Source: Nageia nagi
Taxonomy: Eukaryota > Pinophyta
Reading direction: 5' to 3'
Assembly (NCBI GenBank): GCA_050084985.1
Contig: JBITNC010000001.1
Span: 183,830,001-183,894,000 of the forward strand
DNA length: 64,000 bases
Under the pieces are notes generated by a model that did no database searches, had not been told where the DNA came from, and saw only the letters and a list, made by a program, of their open reading frames with translations. Below are positions 10,861-23,517 of the stretch, piece after piece. Within the stretch, counting starts at the first letter, position 1; each line of letters starts with the position of its first letter. The translations under genes and the position numbers were made by a program.

Positions 10861-13800
10861 CTTCATACCACTTTTAACTTAAAATTAGTTATTGATATTT
10901 TATGTATTTGTAAAATTAATAATAATCTATTGACATAATGTGTAATGATTTTTGTATGATAATTTTAAACTTTTATGATTTTATATCTTCTTTTTTAAAA
11001 ACTTCACAATATTTCTATCTTTTACAATATGTGAAATGGTGGTTAAAATTAGATTTTCACTAAGAAGATGGGCTTGTTTTGGTATATGAAGTCTTCTAAG
11101 TGGTAATTAGACTTCATTAATTATATATTAAAATTGAAACTGTTTCGATTAATGGATAATATATGTAACAGATTGATATCATTTTAGAATAGTAGAATAT
11201 AGAAAAGTCACAAAAGTGAAGTGTGATGCCAAATATTAAATGATGATAATGAACTATCAAACTTTCATTAAATATATAATAAAACATGTTTTGGGCCTAA
11301 ACATGCATGTTGGGTTAACCTAAACTATTAGACTTAGGGGAGAGAATAAGAAGATGAACTCAAACTTTCAAACTTTAAAATTTTAAAAGAATGAAATGAC
11401 ATTTTCACAAAATATTGTAATGTTTCTTAAAAAATAATATTAGGACACAAGATCAATATGAGTTCATATGGTGATCAAGTAGGTACCTAAGTATGACTAA
11501 TTCTCATTACACATTAGTACTAATATAAATGCTAGTGTTTTACTGCATTTTTATTAATAGATATATTTAATTATGAAAATGGGATTAAATAATATGATTA
11601 CCATGTATTATGCTAAATTGACAACTAAAATAATAGTATTTCTACTTTGAATGTTTGTATTATATCCATAGTTATAATATTTTATCAAACCTATCTAAGG
11701 TTCAGTTTAATTCAAATCTTTTGGATGAATCAAATTGATTTGATCTTATTGTTGCCTTAAGTTCTAATAAAGATAAAAATATATGCAATATACATTGAAT
11801 TTGTGTGAGATAACTTTGGTAACGTATTTATGTGCATGGTTGATGTTGAAGCTATTACTTAGTAGGAGAGTTGTAGTAGTGGTGTTTCCATGATGGCATT
11901 GGCGATTGATGTTATCCTTATTGTGAAGGGGGGAAAATTAATTTTCATATAAAGGTCATAAAGATTTATGGTAGCATTCCATTTTTTTAAACTAAACCTT
12001 TTTCAAAATCTTAAATATTTTATGTATCCTTTTTTTTAATCAAACTTTTTAAATATTACAACTATGCTTATGTCCCTCTTAAGATATGTGTCATGAAAAG
12101 TATATTGATACGTATCTCGAAAATAAGAGATAAAAGAGGATGGAAAGATAATTATCATTATTGACAAATGAGGGATATGTTTATAAGAAACATGTTGATT
12201 GTAGGAGTGCAAGATGACAAATATTACACCTTGAACATGTTAAAAAAACTCCTTCAACCAAGGTTTCATGAAAAAATTACTAATATAGGACTTGTGCATT
12301 TAGTAACTCAATCTTTAGAGAAAGTTTGTTCCTTGTAACTAAAAGCAAATATGTAAAGGTTAAAAGTTATAAATGGGTAGAGTTCAAAATTCCTTTAGCA
12401 CAAGCTTGCAGAAAGAATCCCCAACTGGAATAAATAGTGAGGAACATAAGGTAACTCATTCTAGCCTTTATTCAAGGCTAATTGTTTACCACTAATAGCC
12501 TTATTCTAAATCTAGTGCATATAAACCACCTTTCAATAACAAAATACCTAGCATCCATAGATACATGAAGTGAAAATAATATTATGTCCATTCATAAGTG
12601 AAAAATATACAATAGTATACAAATGGAAAACATGCTTAATGATCTCATCATTTGAGCATTGTTTGTTCTTTTTTTTTTATGCATCCTTAAACCATAAGAA
12701 TATCTCAATATATTTACAAACATATAAATTTATTCCTTAATATATCCTTAATGTATCACAAAATTGATTTGATCCATTATCCTAACTTTGTTGCTACCTT
12801 CTAAAATTGGGCCTATCTTCTAGTAGGCTAAGCTTGGACTTTGCAACTCTTTTCTTTCTATTTTTGCCTTCTAACAATCTAATAATAAAAAACTATCTAG
12901 GTATGCTTCATAAAATATCTTTTGAATGGTTATTTTCACTTTTATTCTAACAATTCTGATGGTGATTGACTTCAATTTGAATATGATATAGATACTCTAT
13001 TTTATTTTACAAAAAATAACAACAACTGGCTCTTTGATTTTCTACATTTGTGAATAAACTCCTTTTGTATGGAAAATCTCCTTCAAATGCTTCATTTGAA
13101 TTATAACATTTAACAACTCTATAACCAGTATGGTTGCCCTTTTTGCTCATCTTCAAAAAATGAAATAAGTTTGATGAAAAGTAAGCGAATTTATACTTTC
13201 ACCTGTTTATGCGAAAAATGATCCTTTGTGTCTTATCTAGTCTTTGAGGTCTTATCCTTAGGGTTCACCTAATCTCTTCTTTTCACAATATTGATACTTA
13301 CTGTTTGCCACTTTTTAGAAAACATATAAGAAGTTTGTCTAAAGTCAATGTAATCTTTACATATTCTCTTTTCATTGGATCATGACTCCTTTTACCCTTA
13401 ATGGAAAGTAACCTTTTTCTTGTTGCCTTAGCCATTTTTAAAACAATGCTTCTTTTATCTGATCCTTGAGCTTTAAATATTACATTTCATTAAGCTTTGG
13501 AAACTTATCAAATTGTGCACAAAATTTGCAAAATATAGTGTTGCATGTGTTATCTATCTATTTCTACAAAGTGGAAAATAAAGTTTCTAATACTTAGAGA
13601 AATTTAAGTATGAAAACTTTATACAATTCTCCAAAAAGATTTTACATGCTAATATCTCAACATTTTGACTAAAATTGTGTACATAACTTCAATGTTTATA
13701 GATAATAAAAGGAGAACGAGGAGAACAACTAAAAGATGAACACAATTGTTTAACATTAATACTAGGTTAAGAATAGGCATGAATCCCTTTTGAGACAAAA

Positions 13801-13919
13801 AGAGGAGTAAAGAAAACATCTCTAAAGTTTTTGAAAAGAAATTAAAGTAAATACAATGTTGCTCTCATGGAGGAGGCCAAAAAGAGAAAGAGATTGGCTA
13901 AAATATTGCATCTATAAAA
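10861..13919. other. Unassigned AT-rich DNA
   Basis: About 3 kb with no recognisable domain on either strand. There are long A/T runs and no clear LTR ends. It may be deeply decayed transposon DNA, but I see no motif that would prove it. Confidence 0.4.
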
Positions 13920-14418
13920 TGTTGGAATGTATAATGCATTATTGTAAAGGTTATGTAATAATATTCTATGTAAGTTCACTAAAATTAAGGGTGTCATTTG
14001 ATACCTTAAGTATTTAAATGAATATGATAATATAACTTGTCCTACACTCCATGTCATGAGCATGCCCCTTGGGTAAAAGGATGTGCATGTCATTCTTTTG
14101 TACATTGGATAAAAAGGTGATCCAAAAAGGGATTTAGGCCTATAAATAGAAAGATCCCTCTTTGTGATCACACATCAATTTGTGGAGTAAAATTATGTTA
14201 TAGGATAATGTTTAGAAGAAAAGTTTAAGAGAATTGTAAAAGATTCATGTTTGTAAATGAAGTGAGATCTAATTAGTGAATGTACTCTTAGTTGGAGAAA
14301 CCACTTACATCTTATGTTGTGTTGTGAGATTGTTTTGTGAGTTGTTTAGATGTGTATTATGACCTTTTATGTGATCTTGGGAGTTTAGAATTGTTTAGTT
14401 TATAATTCAACTCTCTCA
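13920..14418 (+). repeat. 5' LTR of element A (family 2)
   Basis: It opens TGTTGGAATGTATAATGC and ends CTCTCTCA, just before the primer-binding site. It pairs with 20675-21174. A TATA box lies at 14141 and the conserved hairpin motif at about 14277-14306. The U3 has the direct repeat catgtcat on both sides of ccttgggtaaaagg. Confidence 0.92.
14141..14148 (+). promoter_or_regulatory. TATA box in the element A 5' LTR
   Basis: TATAAATA, in the U3 position shared with D, B and the solo LTR. Confidence 0.65.
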
Positions 14419-14420
14419 TT

Positions 14421-14432
14421 TGGTATCAAAGT
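14421..14432 (+). other. Primer-binding site of element A
   Basis: tggtatcaaagt lies two bases after the LTR. It is one change from TGGTATCAGAG, the usual plant copia site complementary to initiator tRNA-Met. Confidence 0.85.
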
Positions 14433-16031
14433 GGGTGTGAAAGCTCTTATTCTTGGTGTGGAAACTACATCTTGGTGATCTCAATTGGTAAGGTAAAACT
14501 AAGATAAGGAATAATTTACCTCCTCCTTTGGTTATCTTATAGATTATTTTATTATGTTACTAACATATTTTGTATTGTGGTAGTCCTTGTTTATGACAAA
14601 CTAGGTAATCTATTGTTGTATTTTTTACTCTAACATGTCTCATTGTTAGTTGAAGGAAGAGGTATTTATTTTGTAAATACATAGAAGTATTTTTTTTGTC
14701 AACTTGCAATTTTTTTTCCTTTTAACATTGAAAGGGATAATTTTTTTTACTGCTTCAATTACCAAAGAGGAGGCTATATTTTTATTACATCTCTTAAGTA
14801 TTAAGAGAGAGATTTTTTTTTGCAACCTTTAAAAAAAAAATCCTTCAAATACTTACATTGGTATAAACTTGACATTTCTAAAGAAAATTAAGCATGCTAC
14901 TTTTAGGGATAAATCTTTAAGTAAAAAAGAGGAATTTATATAAATTTCTTATTTAATTTTTTATCTAGTATGCATAGTTAATTTTTTGCTTTAAGTGTTG
15001 CATGCTTATGCTTAGTACTTAAATCTTAAGTTAAATGCATGCTTAAAATGTATTTATTAAGTTAATAAATGCATGCTTAGTACTTAATTTTTAAGCTATT
15101 AATTTTTTATTTTTTTGAACTTATTTGTTAAGTTAATAATGCATACTTACTTAATTTTTTAAGCTATGGATTGATGCATGTTAAGTATCTTCTTATGCAA
15201 AGTTAATATATTTATGCAAATTATTATGGACCTATGTAAAAATATCCTTTAGAGGTTAGTAAACGAAACCCATTGGACTTTTAGGTTTCAATTTTGAAGG
15301 GATGATATTTTACTTATGTTTTTTACTTCATGTTTCACTTTTTGCTTTAATTTCTTATGCAAATAAAAATGCAAACATTGATATGAGAAACCCTCTAAAA
15401 TAAACACATCCACACGTACATTCTACAACATGATTTGTTTGGAGAGCCATAAGGTGAGGACAGGTAGATTGGAGCCTTTAAGTTCGATAATCCAAATGGT
15501 AAAAAGTTCATACTTTTCAATTTCTCATAAATTCTCTATTGGTCTAGACATAACTCCAATAGGTGGATAGACATGTATGTAGTAATACCACATGTTTGCA
15601 CATCTATTTAGAGATTATTTTGATAACCTAAGAGGATAACTTGAAATCTAATCAAGATTAATAATTTGATCGATCTAATAAACATCATAACCTTGAAAAG
15701 TAGTAGATACTTCTTGTGAGAAAGTATAAAATTAACTAAGGCAAAATGGTTGAGTATTGGTAGTTCTTGAGCTCCTCTTGTATATGCATCTAAGTAAAGG
15801 CCTAATTTTAGATAAGAAAATAAGTTTCAACAATGTTACTTTATATCTACAGTTCTTGAGATGAGAAATGTATTTGAGTACATGGATTATTTGAGTTGTA
15901 AAACATTTGCACTTGTGAATCAAATCAAGCATATCAATAATGTTAAATATAACATGTATTATTAAAACTTAATATTTAATGTTGTTTATTGAACCATATG
16001 CTTATTACTTTTTCACATCCTTGTGTAGTAA
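14433..16031 (+). other. Long untranslated leader of element A
   Basis: About 1.6 kb between primer-binding site and gag, without a plus-strand coding frame. Bases 14990-15190 hold degenerate copies of a phrase like aatgcatgcttagtacttaa. The stretch near 15229-15292 (cccattggacttttaggttt) and 15440-15720 recur in the leaders of B and C. Confidence 0.7.
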
Positions 16032-16985
16032 ATAGGAGACTCTTTTTTACCCAAACACATTCTTGATGGTTCCAATGTTGAGATTTGAAAACCTTAGATG
16101 AGAGCTAAATTGCAAGCAAATAAGCTTTGGTAAATAGTGAATGAGAACTTTGTAGCTTTTACAGATGAGAAGACACTAGAGGCTTACAACATAAAGAATG
16201 AGTTAATGACCTTTATGATTTACTGTCCAGTTTCAAATGATGTGCTCTTGATGATTTCCTTTTCAACCTCAATAAAGAAAGCTTAGGATAAGCTCTAAGT
16301 AAATCTATCTTAGTTCAAAATTTTTAAAAAGGTTTACCATTCTTCAAAAATTTCTTCAATCTCATCAAGGGAAAGATGAAAATGTTACCATCTACTTAAA
16401 TAAAATTATTGATCTAAAGACTTAATTTGTTGTTTGTAGATGCAATTAGATCAATGATGAGTTCATGGTCTTTATCATTCTTCCAATCTTTTTTTCAAAT
16501 TTTAAAAATTTTGTAATAATTATGAAAATAAAGCTTGATGATGAAGAAGAAGTCTTCTCCCTTGATAACCTTTCTAGGCACCTTTTGAAGTATGAAAAAA
16601 CCCTTAACAATAAGATGTTGATTTCTTTTCCTAAGGGTAATAATGTTGCTTTTAGAATAATAAAAACTCTTTTAAAAAATAAGTTCAACCATCAAAAGAA
16701 TCTTATCCTTATTCTCTCAAAAGGTTTGAGAAAAGAGGTAATGGCTACAACAGTAGCAGGAATAATGGTAACAACAATAGCAGTAAGAATAATAACAATA
16801 ACTACTTTAAGTAAAAAGATAAAAAAGGTAAAGTAAACAATCTTTATCTTAAGAAAAATTTTGATGGTAATTATAACTATTATGGCATTTAAGGTCACAA
16901 AGAAGTTGATTGCTACAAAATGAAAAGAAGAGAAAAAAACAAAGGTAATAAAAATATAAAAAACTTTAAAGAAAAAAAGAATATT
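16032..16985 (+). pseudogene. Copia gag remnant, element A
   Basis: Gag forms the virus-like particle. The frame begins with GDSFLPKHILDGSN after ATA where C has ATG, so the start codon is lost by a G-to-A change. MRAKLQANKLW and EKTLEAYNIKNELM follow, matching the gag frames of B and C. The central stretch DEEEVFSLDNLSRHLLKYEK is intact. The knuckle near 16862 keeps only GHKEVDC, its first cysteines being lost. An asparagine/lysine-rich low-complexity run precedes the knuckle. Stops (for example TGG to TAA in KLW-stop) and frameshifts inactivate it. Confidence 0.82.
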
Positions 16986-17034
16986 CATACTGATTTTGTT
17001 ATGATGCTTTACTCTTTATTTCACTCTTTTTCGT

Positions 17035-18330
17035 ATGAATAGATTGTTGACTTTGGTTGCACTAATCACCTATGCTTTGCAAAAGAAAAGTTTAAGAACT
17101 TTCATAAGTATAAAAAAGATACGATTGTAATAGGTGATAACTCTACCCTTGAAATCCAAAGAATTGAAAGTGTGTTGATTCATGAAAGGATTCTTAAAAA
17201 TATTCTCTATGTTTTTAAGTTAAGGATGAATCTTCTCTTCGTAATCTAAGTTGCTAGAAAAGGTTACTTTTTTGAGTTCGACTCTTAATCTTGGTGCATT
17301 AAGAAAAGACTTATCACTTTGATTAAAAGATCTATGAAAGATAACCTCTACATTGTGGATCAAGTTCCATAAAAGGTGTGTCTTACTTCTAGTGTGTGTT
17401 CTAGAAGTAATCTTTGGCACCATTATTTAGGGCACCTTAACCATAAGAATATTTAAGTCATAAATGATCAAAAACTTGTGAAAGGTTTACCTTCAATTTC
17501 TCTTTCGATTGGTCTATGCAAGAAGTGCATTCTTAAAAAGATGCATAGATAAAAGTTTGAAAAAGATAAGGTAATAAGAGGATCTCAACCTCTTCAACTT
17601 ATGCATTCAGATTTGATGGGTTTATTTCAGACTAAATCACTTGGAAAAGCATCTTACATCTTGACCTTCATTGACGAATTTAGTAAGATGACCTTTGGGT
17701 ATCTACTTGAACATAAAGATCAAACCTTTGAGAGTTTTAAAAATTTTAAGGCCTTTATTGAGAATCAAATTGACCTTAAAATTAAGATGTTGAGATCAAA
17801 AAATGAAAAATAATATAATAGCAATGAGTTCAATGACTATTATGCTAAGTATGGAATCAAAAGATAGTTTACGATTCTTTACACTCAATAGAATGGTGTT
17901 ATTAAAAGAAAAAATAAAATAATTATGAAGATGGCTAGATGCATGTTGGGTAATCTTTCTAGTTTCTTATGGGGTGAAGTTTTGAGCACTACTATTTACA
18001 CCTTGACTAGGTGTTCTATAAAAGTTATTCAAAGTAAAACTCCTTTTAAAGCATGGTCAAGAAGAAAACCTAACATTTCTCACCTTAGGGTGTTTGGTTG
18101 TGAAGCATTCTCCTACATTATTTTTAAGAAAAGGAAGAAGTTGAACAAAAGAGCTGAAAAATACATCTTTATAAGTTATGACAGTCAACATAGAGGCTAC
18201 AAGCTCTTCTCACCATCTTACAAAGTCATGCTTATTTCAATGGATGTAAAGTTTAATGAACTTTCTAAAGAATCTAATTCTAAAAAATATGTTGATGATC
18301 TAGAGAATTTTTTAGTTACACCTAGCTAGT
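17035..18330 (+). pseudogene. Copia protease and integrase remnant, element A
   Basis: Protease cuts the polyprotein; integrase joins cDNA to host DNA. The protease site reads VDFGCTNHLCF, with the usual DSG changed to DFG. The integrase zinc-binding part is clear near 17418-17530: WHHYLGHLNHKNI then CKKC. The catalytic core opens with HSDLMGLF (17604). The second aspartate is lost: RSKNEK stands for RSDNGGE and runs into a stop. NGVIKRKNK has lysine in place of the catalytic glutamate. The core end and C-terminal part (17925-18329, 134 codons) is open and includes LWGEVLSTTIYTL and KPNISHLRVFGCEAF, both typical of plant copia integrase. Confidence 0.88.
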
Positions 18331-18399
18331 TAGATATTGATATAGATAAGTCATCTCATGAATAAAATTCTTCAACATAAAGGGTAATAAGAAGCATGA

Positions 18400-19987
18400 C
18401 CTTGAACAAATATTTATTTATCAAGATTGATAACAAGCATGAGCCTTCAACCTTCAAAGAAGCTTATAAACATAAATATTAGATGGAAGCCATGAAAGTG
18501 GACTATGAGACGTTTATAAAAAATAAAACTTGAGATTTGGTTCCTTATCCCAATAAGAAGAATATGATTGGCAATAAGTGAATCTTCAAGATCAAATTCA
18601 ATTTAGTTAGGGATGTTGAAAAATATAAGGCAAAGTTAGTAGCCAAAGGTTTTTCTTAAAAATACGATGTATATTATGAAAAAATCTTTTCTTTCGTGAC
18701 AAATATGCCTACTGTTAGGATTATCTTTGCTCTTTTTACATCTCAAAAATGGAAAATTTTTCAACTTGACTTCAAGAGTGCATTTTTCAATAGTGACTTA
18801 GATGTGAAAATCTTAATGAATCAACCAAAAAGATTTATTATGAAAGGTAAAAATTTCTTTATGTGCAAGCTAAAAAAATCATTATATGGATTTAAACAAG
18901 CACCTTAAGCTTGGTATAAGAAGATTTCTGGGTACTTTGCAGATATTGGATTCTTTAAGTATTTTTCTAACTCTGATCTATATGTGCTTAATCAGGGAAA
19001 AGACATGATCTTGATTCTCCTTATATGGATGATCTTTTGATAACTAAAAATAATGATGAAATCATTCAAGTGCATATCCAAACTTAAGACAACATTTGAA
19101 ATGACTAATCTTAATCTCTTGCACTACTATTTTGAAATGTAAATGTATCAATATAAGGATTGTACTTACCTTAATTAATCTAAGTATATATATTAGACAT
19201 CTTACAAAAATTTAGAATTGAGGAGTGTAGATATGCTATGATATCAATCTCTCCTAGAATTGTTATTTTTTTGAGCTTCAACTTTCAGTTAGCTGATACT
19301 ACAGCTTACAAGCAATGAATTGGTAGTCTTTTGTATTTGACTATATCCAGATCAGATATTACCTTTGAATTGAATCTGATGGCATGATTCATGTAGAAAC
19401 TTTATGTTGAGAACCTCAATGTTGTTAAGCAAATCTTGAGATATGTTATAAGGACTAAAGATCTTGCTCTTAAGTATTTTAAGTTACCCTTATTTATTCT
19501 CTTTGGATTCTCAAATTTTGACTATGAAAAAAATAGAGATAACAGGAAATCAACCTCTACGTATATGTTTAGCATTGGTTCAGATGTTATCTCTTAAGCT
19601 TCCAAGAAGCAGCCTACTATTTATTTTTTCATCATAAAAATTGAATACTGTGCCATGTTATTGTAACCTAAGAAGCCATTTAGCTAAGGCATCTTTTGAA
19701 AGAAATTAGGTATGAGCAAGGTAGTTCATCCTTGATTTCTTTAGATAATCAATCGACTATTTTTTTGACTAAGAATCTTATGTTCCATCAGATAAACAAA
19801 ATATGTAAAAATCCATGCCCATTTTATTAGGGAGAATGTTCTTTATACCATCATACACCTGGAGTATTGTCCATCCACCTTGAATTTCATTGATTTGTTC
19901 ACCAAGCCCCTCCTAAGAGCTCAATTCTGTAAGCTTAAGGATGCTATCGGGTTAGTGAAGTTTCCCTCAAGGGAGAGTGAAGTTTGA
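18400..19987 (+). pseudogene. Copia reverse transcriptase and RNase H remnant, element A
   Basis: RT copies the element RNA; RNase H removes the template. LVAKGF and then FQLDFKSAFFNSDLDVKI (about 18757) carry the first catalytic aspartate. KKSLYGFKQAP follows. The YMDD box near 19019 is put out of frame by loss of one T. RNase H begins near 19290; RKSTSTYMFSIGSD (19545) and KIHAHFIRENVL (about 19810) match the copia family. The frame ends GLVKFPSRESEV-stop at 19987. At least ten stops interrupt the domain, many explained by CAA or CAG becoming TAA or TAG. Confidence 0.87.
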
Positions 19988-20663
19988 ATTCATATATTGA
20001 ATTCATATTTGTGATGACAACTTCACCTTTAGAAGGATTTTGTGTTGTATAGTGTTGATTTTGTTGTACACCTTCATGGTAAGTTCACTCTGCATAAAAA
20101 ATTTGTATAAATTTTTAAAGCAAAAGATTGGTCAATCTAGCACTATTTAGTTATCCATATGTGAGAAACTTTTATATCTTTTGACGCTATTTAATTATCC
20201 ATATGTGAAGAACTTGTATGTGCATGCTCTATTCTGTAATAATAATCAACATATGTTTTATATACAACAGGTGATTGAGTTTTTAGCATGACATCTTTGT
20301 TATGACTTATAGTGCACCATTAATCAGTTCATGATAGCATCTTTGTTAATATGAATATGCTACATCTAACTGATCTTATTATTTGAATTGCTTATGACTT
20401 ACAGGTTCGTTTAAGATTGCAAGTTACTTACCTCAGGTATGTAGGCTCTTAGATACTCTTCATGAATTTCAATTGGATGACTACTTTATGTACATTGAAA
20501 CTGATTATGGTTAATGATTGTATTTAGCAAAGTAGTGAGTCTCAAACTAAATCTTTCTTACTTCACAAATATGTAAAAAATTCTCATCTCCATTGTATCT
20601 TTTTGAAGAACTCTCTTATTTTCTCTCTTTCTTCTCTTTTATTCACTCTATCCCAATATTGCA
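19988..20663 (+). other. Long 3' non-coding tail of element A
   Basis: About 680 bases between the pol stop and the polypurine tract, similar to the tails of B, C and D. It holds two tandem units of a motif containing attatccatatgtga (about 20139 and 20184). A pyrimidine-rich stretch (20605-20660) precedes the polypurine tract. Confidence 0.75.
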
Positions 20664-20674
20664 TTAAAAGGAAG
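20664..20674 (+). other. Polypurine tract of element A
   Basis: ttaaaaggaag directly precedes the TG of the 3' LTR; the B tract is nearly identical. Confidence 0.75.
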
Positions 20675-21174
20675 TGTTGAAATGCATAATGCATTATTGT
20701 AAAGGTTATGTAATAATATTCTATGTAAGTTCACTAATAATTAAGGGTATCATTTGATACCTTAAGTATTTAAGTGAATATGATAATGTAATTTGTCCTA
20801 CACTCCATGTCATGAGCATGCCCCTTGGGTAAAAGGATGTGCATGTCATGCTTTTGTACATTGGATAAAAGGATAATCCAAAGAGAGATTTAAGCTTATA
20901 AATATAAGGCTCCCTCTTTGTCATCATACACCAATTTGTGGAGTAAAGTTATGCTATAGGATAGTGTTTAGGAGAAAAGTTTAGGAGAATTGTAAGATAT
21001 TCATGTTTATGAATGAAGTGAGATCTAATTAATGGATGTACTCCTAGTTGGAGGAACCACTTACATCTTGTGTTGTGTTATGAGATTGCTTTGTGAGTTA
21101 TTTATATGTGTATTATGAGCTTTCATGTGATCTTGGAAGTTTAGAGTTGTTTAGTTTATAGTTCATTTCTCTCA
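20675..21174 (+). repeat. 3' LTR of element A (family 2)
   Basis: It opens TGTTGAAATGCATAATGC and ends TTTCTCTCA. It pairs with 13920-14418 and differs by scattered substitutions. The conserved motif is at 21033-21062. Confidence 0.92.
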
Positions 21175-21923
21175 AAAAATACAAAGGAGAGCTAGTTCCA
21201 AGGGGGTTGGCATGCATCCTGGTCCTAAATCCTATTATCTATTATCATTTAAGGTTGAAGAAATATTATTGAGTAAATCAATCATTTGTCTTTTTCCATC
21301 TCTCCTAATCATTATGGATACATAAATGCATTGTCTAGTGATCCTAAGTTGGTCTATATGATTTAGCATATGATTTTTTTTCCAAATGCTCACTCTTTAT
21401 CTATCTATATGGTTGAATTAATTTGTGATGGTGCAAGAGTATTTTGGTCAAATGTTGCTAGAATAAGGGTTCCTTTATCGTTGAATATGGGTTGTCCCCT
21501 TGAGGTAAAGTACGAGCTGACATCATTAATTCAAGTATTTTAAGGAGGTTGGAGATTATAAGTTGCCCCTAAAAAGGCAATGACATCTACCTCAAATCTC
21601 ATAATAAATGAAGCATCAAAAAGATAAAGTCATGGATGGTTTCCACTTCTCCCATGATAAGTGATGATCTTATTTGATTCGAAGTTGACGGGAACATATC
21701 TAGATCTATCCAATTGAAATTTATAGATCATGTAACATATATGTTTATATGTAGTATGGGGGGACTATGCATCCCTCTTGCATCTTTAGAAATTGATCCT
21801 ATTAGAAAGATATATTAGGGAGGAGAGGGATGGTAGGAGATATCGATGTTTAAATAGTGTACTAAATATTGATATTCTTTCCAATCTCATTGAATATTTT
21901 CCCCTTCTTAGACTAATGAAAGG
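21175..21923. other. Unassigned DNA right of element A
   Basis: No known coding domain or LTR was recognised. It separates element A from the large inverted repeat. Confidence 0.4.
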
Positions 21924-22223
21924 GTAGAAAAGTGATCCCATAAAGGAGGGAGTATGTCGAGTTGAAGATAAATGCTAGATCAAAGTGTTGATACCTATGA
22001 ATACCAATATCTTTGATTTCTCCTTGAGGACTTGAAGCTAAAATCATAACTTAGTATAGATTTCATCTATTTGAAATAAAATCATTAAAGTGATTATAGA
22101 TAATATTCTACATTTGAATTTGAGGTCATTTACATTACAATATTCTTTTGACCCTTAACAAATTCAAAGGTAGCTAAATGAAATCCTTAGAGCATCAAAG
22201 ATGATACAAATTTAATTAAAATA
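21924..22223 (-). repeat. Left arm of a large inverted repeat (300 bp)
   Basis: Its reverse complement matches 22491-22790 over the whole length, about 90% by eye, starting ttttaattaaatttgtatca and ending ggatcacttttctac. On its right it is joined to an inverted copy of the head of the element E LTR (22230-22301). No coding sequence was recognised. Confidence 0.88.
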
Positions 22224-22229
22224 TGATAG

Positions 22230-22301
22230 TGTGATTAAACATGTATGTAATGTTTCACCTAAGTGGAATCACGTTAAGGGGACCACTTTTAGGTGTCAAC
22301 A
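22230..22301 (-). repeat. Inverted head of a gypsy LTR (element E family)
   Basis: Read on the minus strand from 22301, it gives TGTTGACACCTAAAAGTGGT and continues to catgtttaatca. This matches the first 75 or so bases of the E 3' LTR at 30201. It is in the opposite orientation to E. Confidence 0.82.
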
Positions 22302-22490
22302 TGGCTTAATGCCATATTTTTTAGCTTTATCAATGTTACTTTGATTTATTTACAAAAATATTGTCTTGAAAAAATTATAAACCTAAATATATTAAAACCT
22401 ATTATAAATGCAAAAAAAATTTGAAAGATCATTTGTTTAATAGAAATATTATTAGTTACTTGAGTAGTAAAAACATTCTCTTACCAAGGG
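22302..22490. other. Spacer of the inverted repeat
   Basis: AT-rich sequence between the inverted LTR head and the right arm. No match within the window was found. Confidence 0.5.
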
Positions 22491-22790
22491 TATTTTTAAT
22501 TAAATTTGTATCATCTTTGATGATCCAAGTATTTCATTTAGCTACCTTTGAATTTGTTAAGGGTCAAAACCATATTGCAATGTAAATTATCTTAACGAAA
22601 ATGTAGAATGTTATCTACAATCACTTTAATGATTTTTTTCAAATTGACAAAATCTATACTAAGTTATGATTTTAGCTTCAAGTCCTCAAGGGGCAATCAA
22701 AGATATTGGTATTCATAGGTATCAACACTTTGATATAGCATTTACATTCAACTCGACATACTCCCTTCTTTATGGAATCACTTTTCTACA
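22491..22790 (+). repeat. Right arm of the large inverted repeat
   Basis: Partner of 21924-22223. It runs straight into the body of the element E 5' LTR at about 22791. The E 3' LTR has no copy of this 300-bp segment at the matching point. Confidence 0.88.
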
Positions 22791-23503
22791 TTGTTGAAGC
22801 CATCTCAGGTTTTGTTCTTATTTTTATGTTAAGTACACTGAGATGGCTTCAACCTTCTTACAAGGGATCAAATCATGATATCATGTCTAATATAAATGTA
22901 AGTATCTTTAACCTAGGGAAAGCATGTCAAGATTACATTTCGAGAGTTGGTACCCTACACTTGGGTGTTTCTAAACATTATTTATTGAGATTGAAATCTT
23001 GTTAACACTCGAGGAAATATCTATCATCCATTTTCACAATCATATGCTTGGATTGGCTTGTTGATATATCTAATGTTATCAATCCTTATTGGAGAACCAC
23101 ATTCTATTGGAATGCTAGCACCCACATTGAAGTGCACACTCATGTTGAGCTCTAAAGATATAACATCCATGTTGGAATCCTCTCAATTTTTGGTCATGGG
23201 GTTCACACATAAAGTTCATCTCTCTTTGACAAGTTCATCCTGCATATATTCAGCTTCGACATAGGTAAGAAAAAACATGTATTTATCTTATACTTAATTC
23301 CATCTCTTTAGTGTATGCATTTGTTTTGTATCTTAATATCAATGTAAATCATAATTTTTCTATTGCATTGTTATTTTTCTTATTTTTTGTTATTCATGTA
23401 GGTATATTTGAATTATATAGCTTAAATATTATATACTTAAATGTCTACGTGTATTTAGTTCATTTAGGCCAAAACCCTAGGTGTACCAAAACACAAGTCA
23501 ACA
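22791..23503 (+). repeat. 5' LTR of element E, head missing
   Basis: It matches 30290-30982 of the 3' LTR, including ggtaccctacacttg (22950), gattgaaatcttgtta and atttaggccaaaaccct. It ends AAGTCAACA at 23503. The first 75 bases lie inverted at 22301-22230, with a 300-bp segment between. Confidence 0.85.
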
Positions 23504-23505
23504 TA

Positions 23506-23517
23506 TTGGCACCCACT
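23506..23517 (+). other. Primer-binding site of element E
   Basis: ttggcacccact sits two bases after the LTR end. It resembles the TGGCGCCCAC type used by many plant gypsy elements. I do not assign the tRNA. Confidence 0.55.

Larger units (their letters stand above)
13920..21174 (+). mobile_element. Copia element A, full length, degenerate
   Basis: A complete Ty1/copia layout: 5' LTR, tRNA-Met-type primer-binding site, long leader, gag, protease, integrase, RT, RNase H, long 3' tail, polypurine tract and 3' LTR. Integrase precedes RT, which is diagnostic for copia. The LTRs (499 and 500 bp) look just over 90% alike by eye. The flanking pentamers are taaaa (13915-13919) and aaaaa (21175-21179), a 4/5 match. 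Every coding domain has stops or frameshifts. Confidence 0.92.

Noticed and set aside
15732-15932. Antisense open frame (66 codons) similar to one at 53021-53224 in B, with a trace in C
   Set aside because: The leaders are homologous DNA; the protein similarity is no better than that explains, and C has lost the frame. No sign of selection on the protein.
16446-16988. Minus-strand open frames across gag of A (and 53780-54290 in B)
   Set aside because: They are hydrophobic mirror images of Asn/Lys-rich gag codons, not genes.
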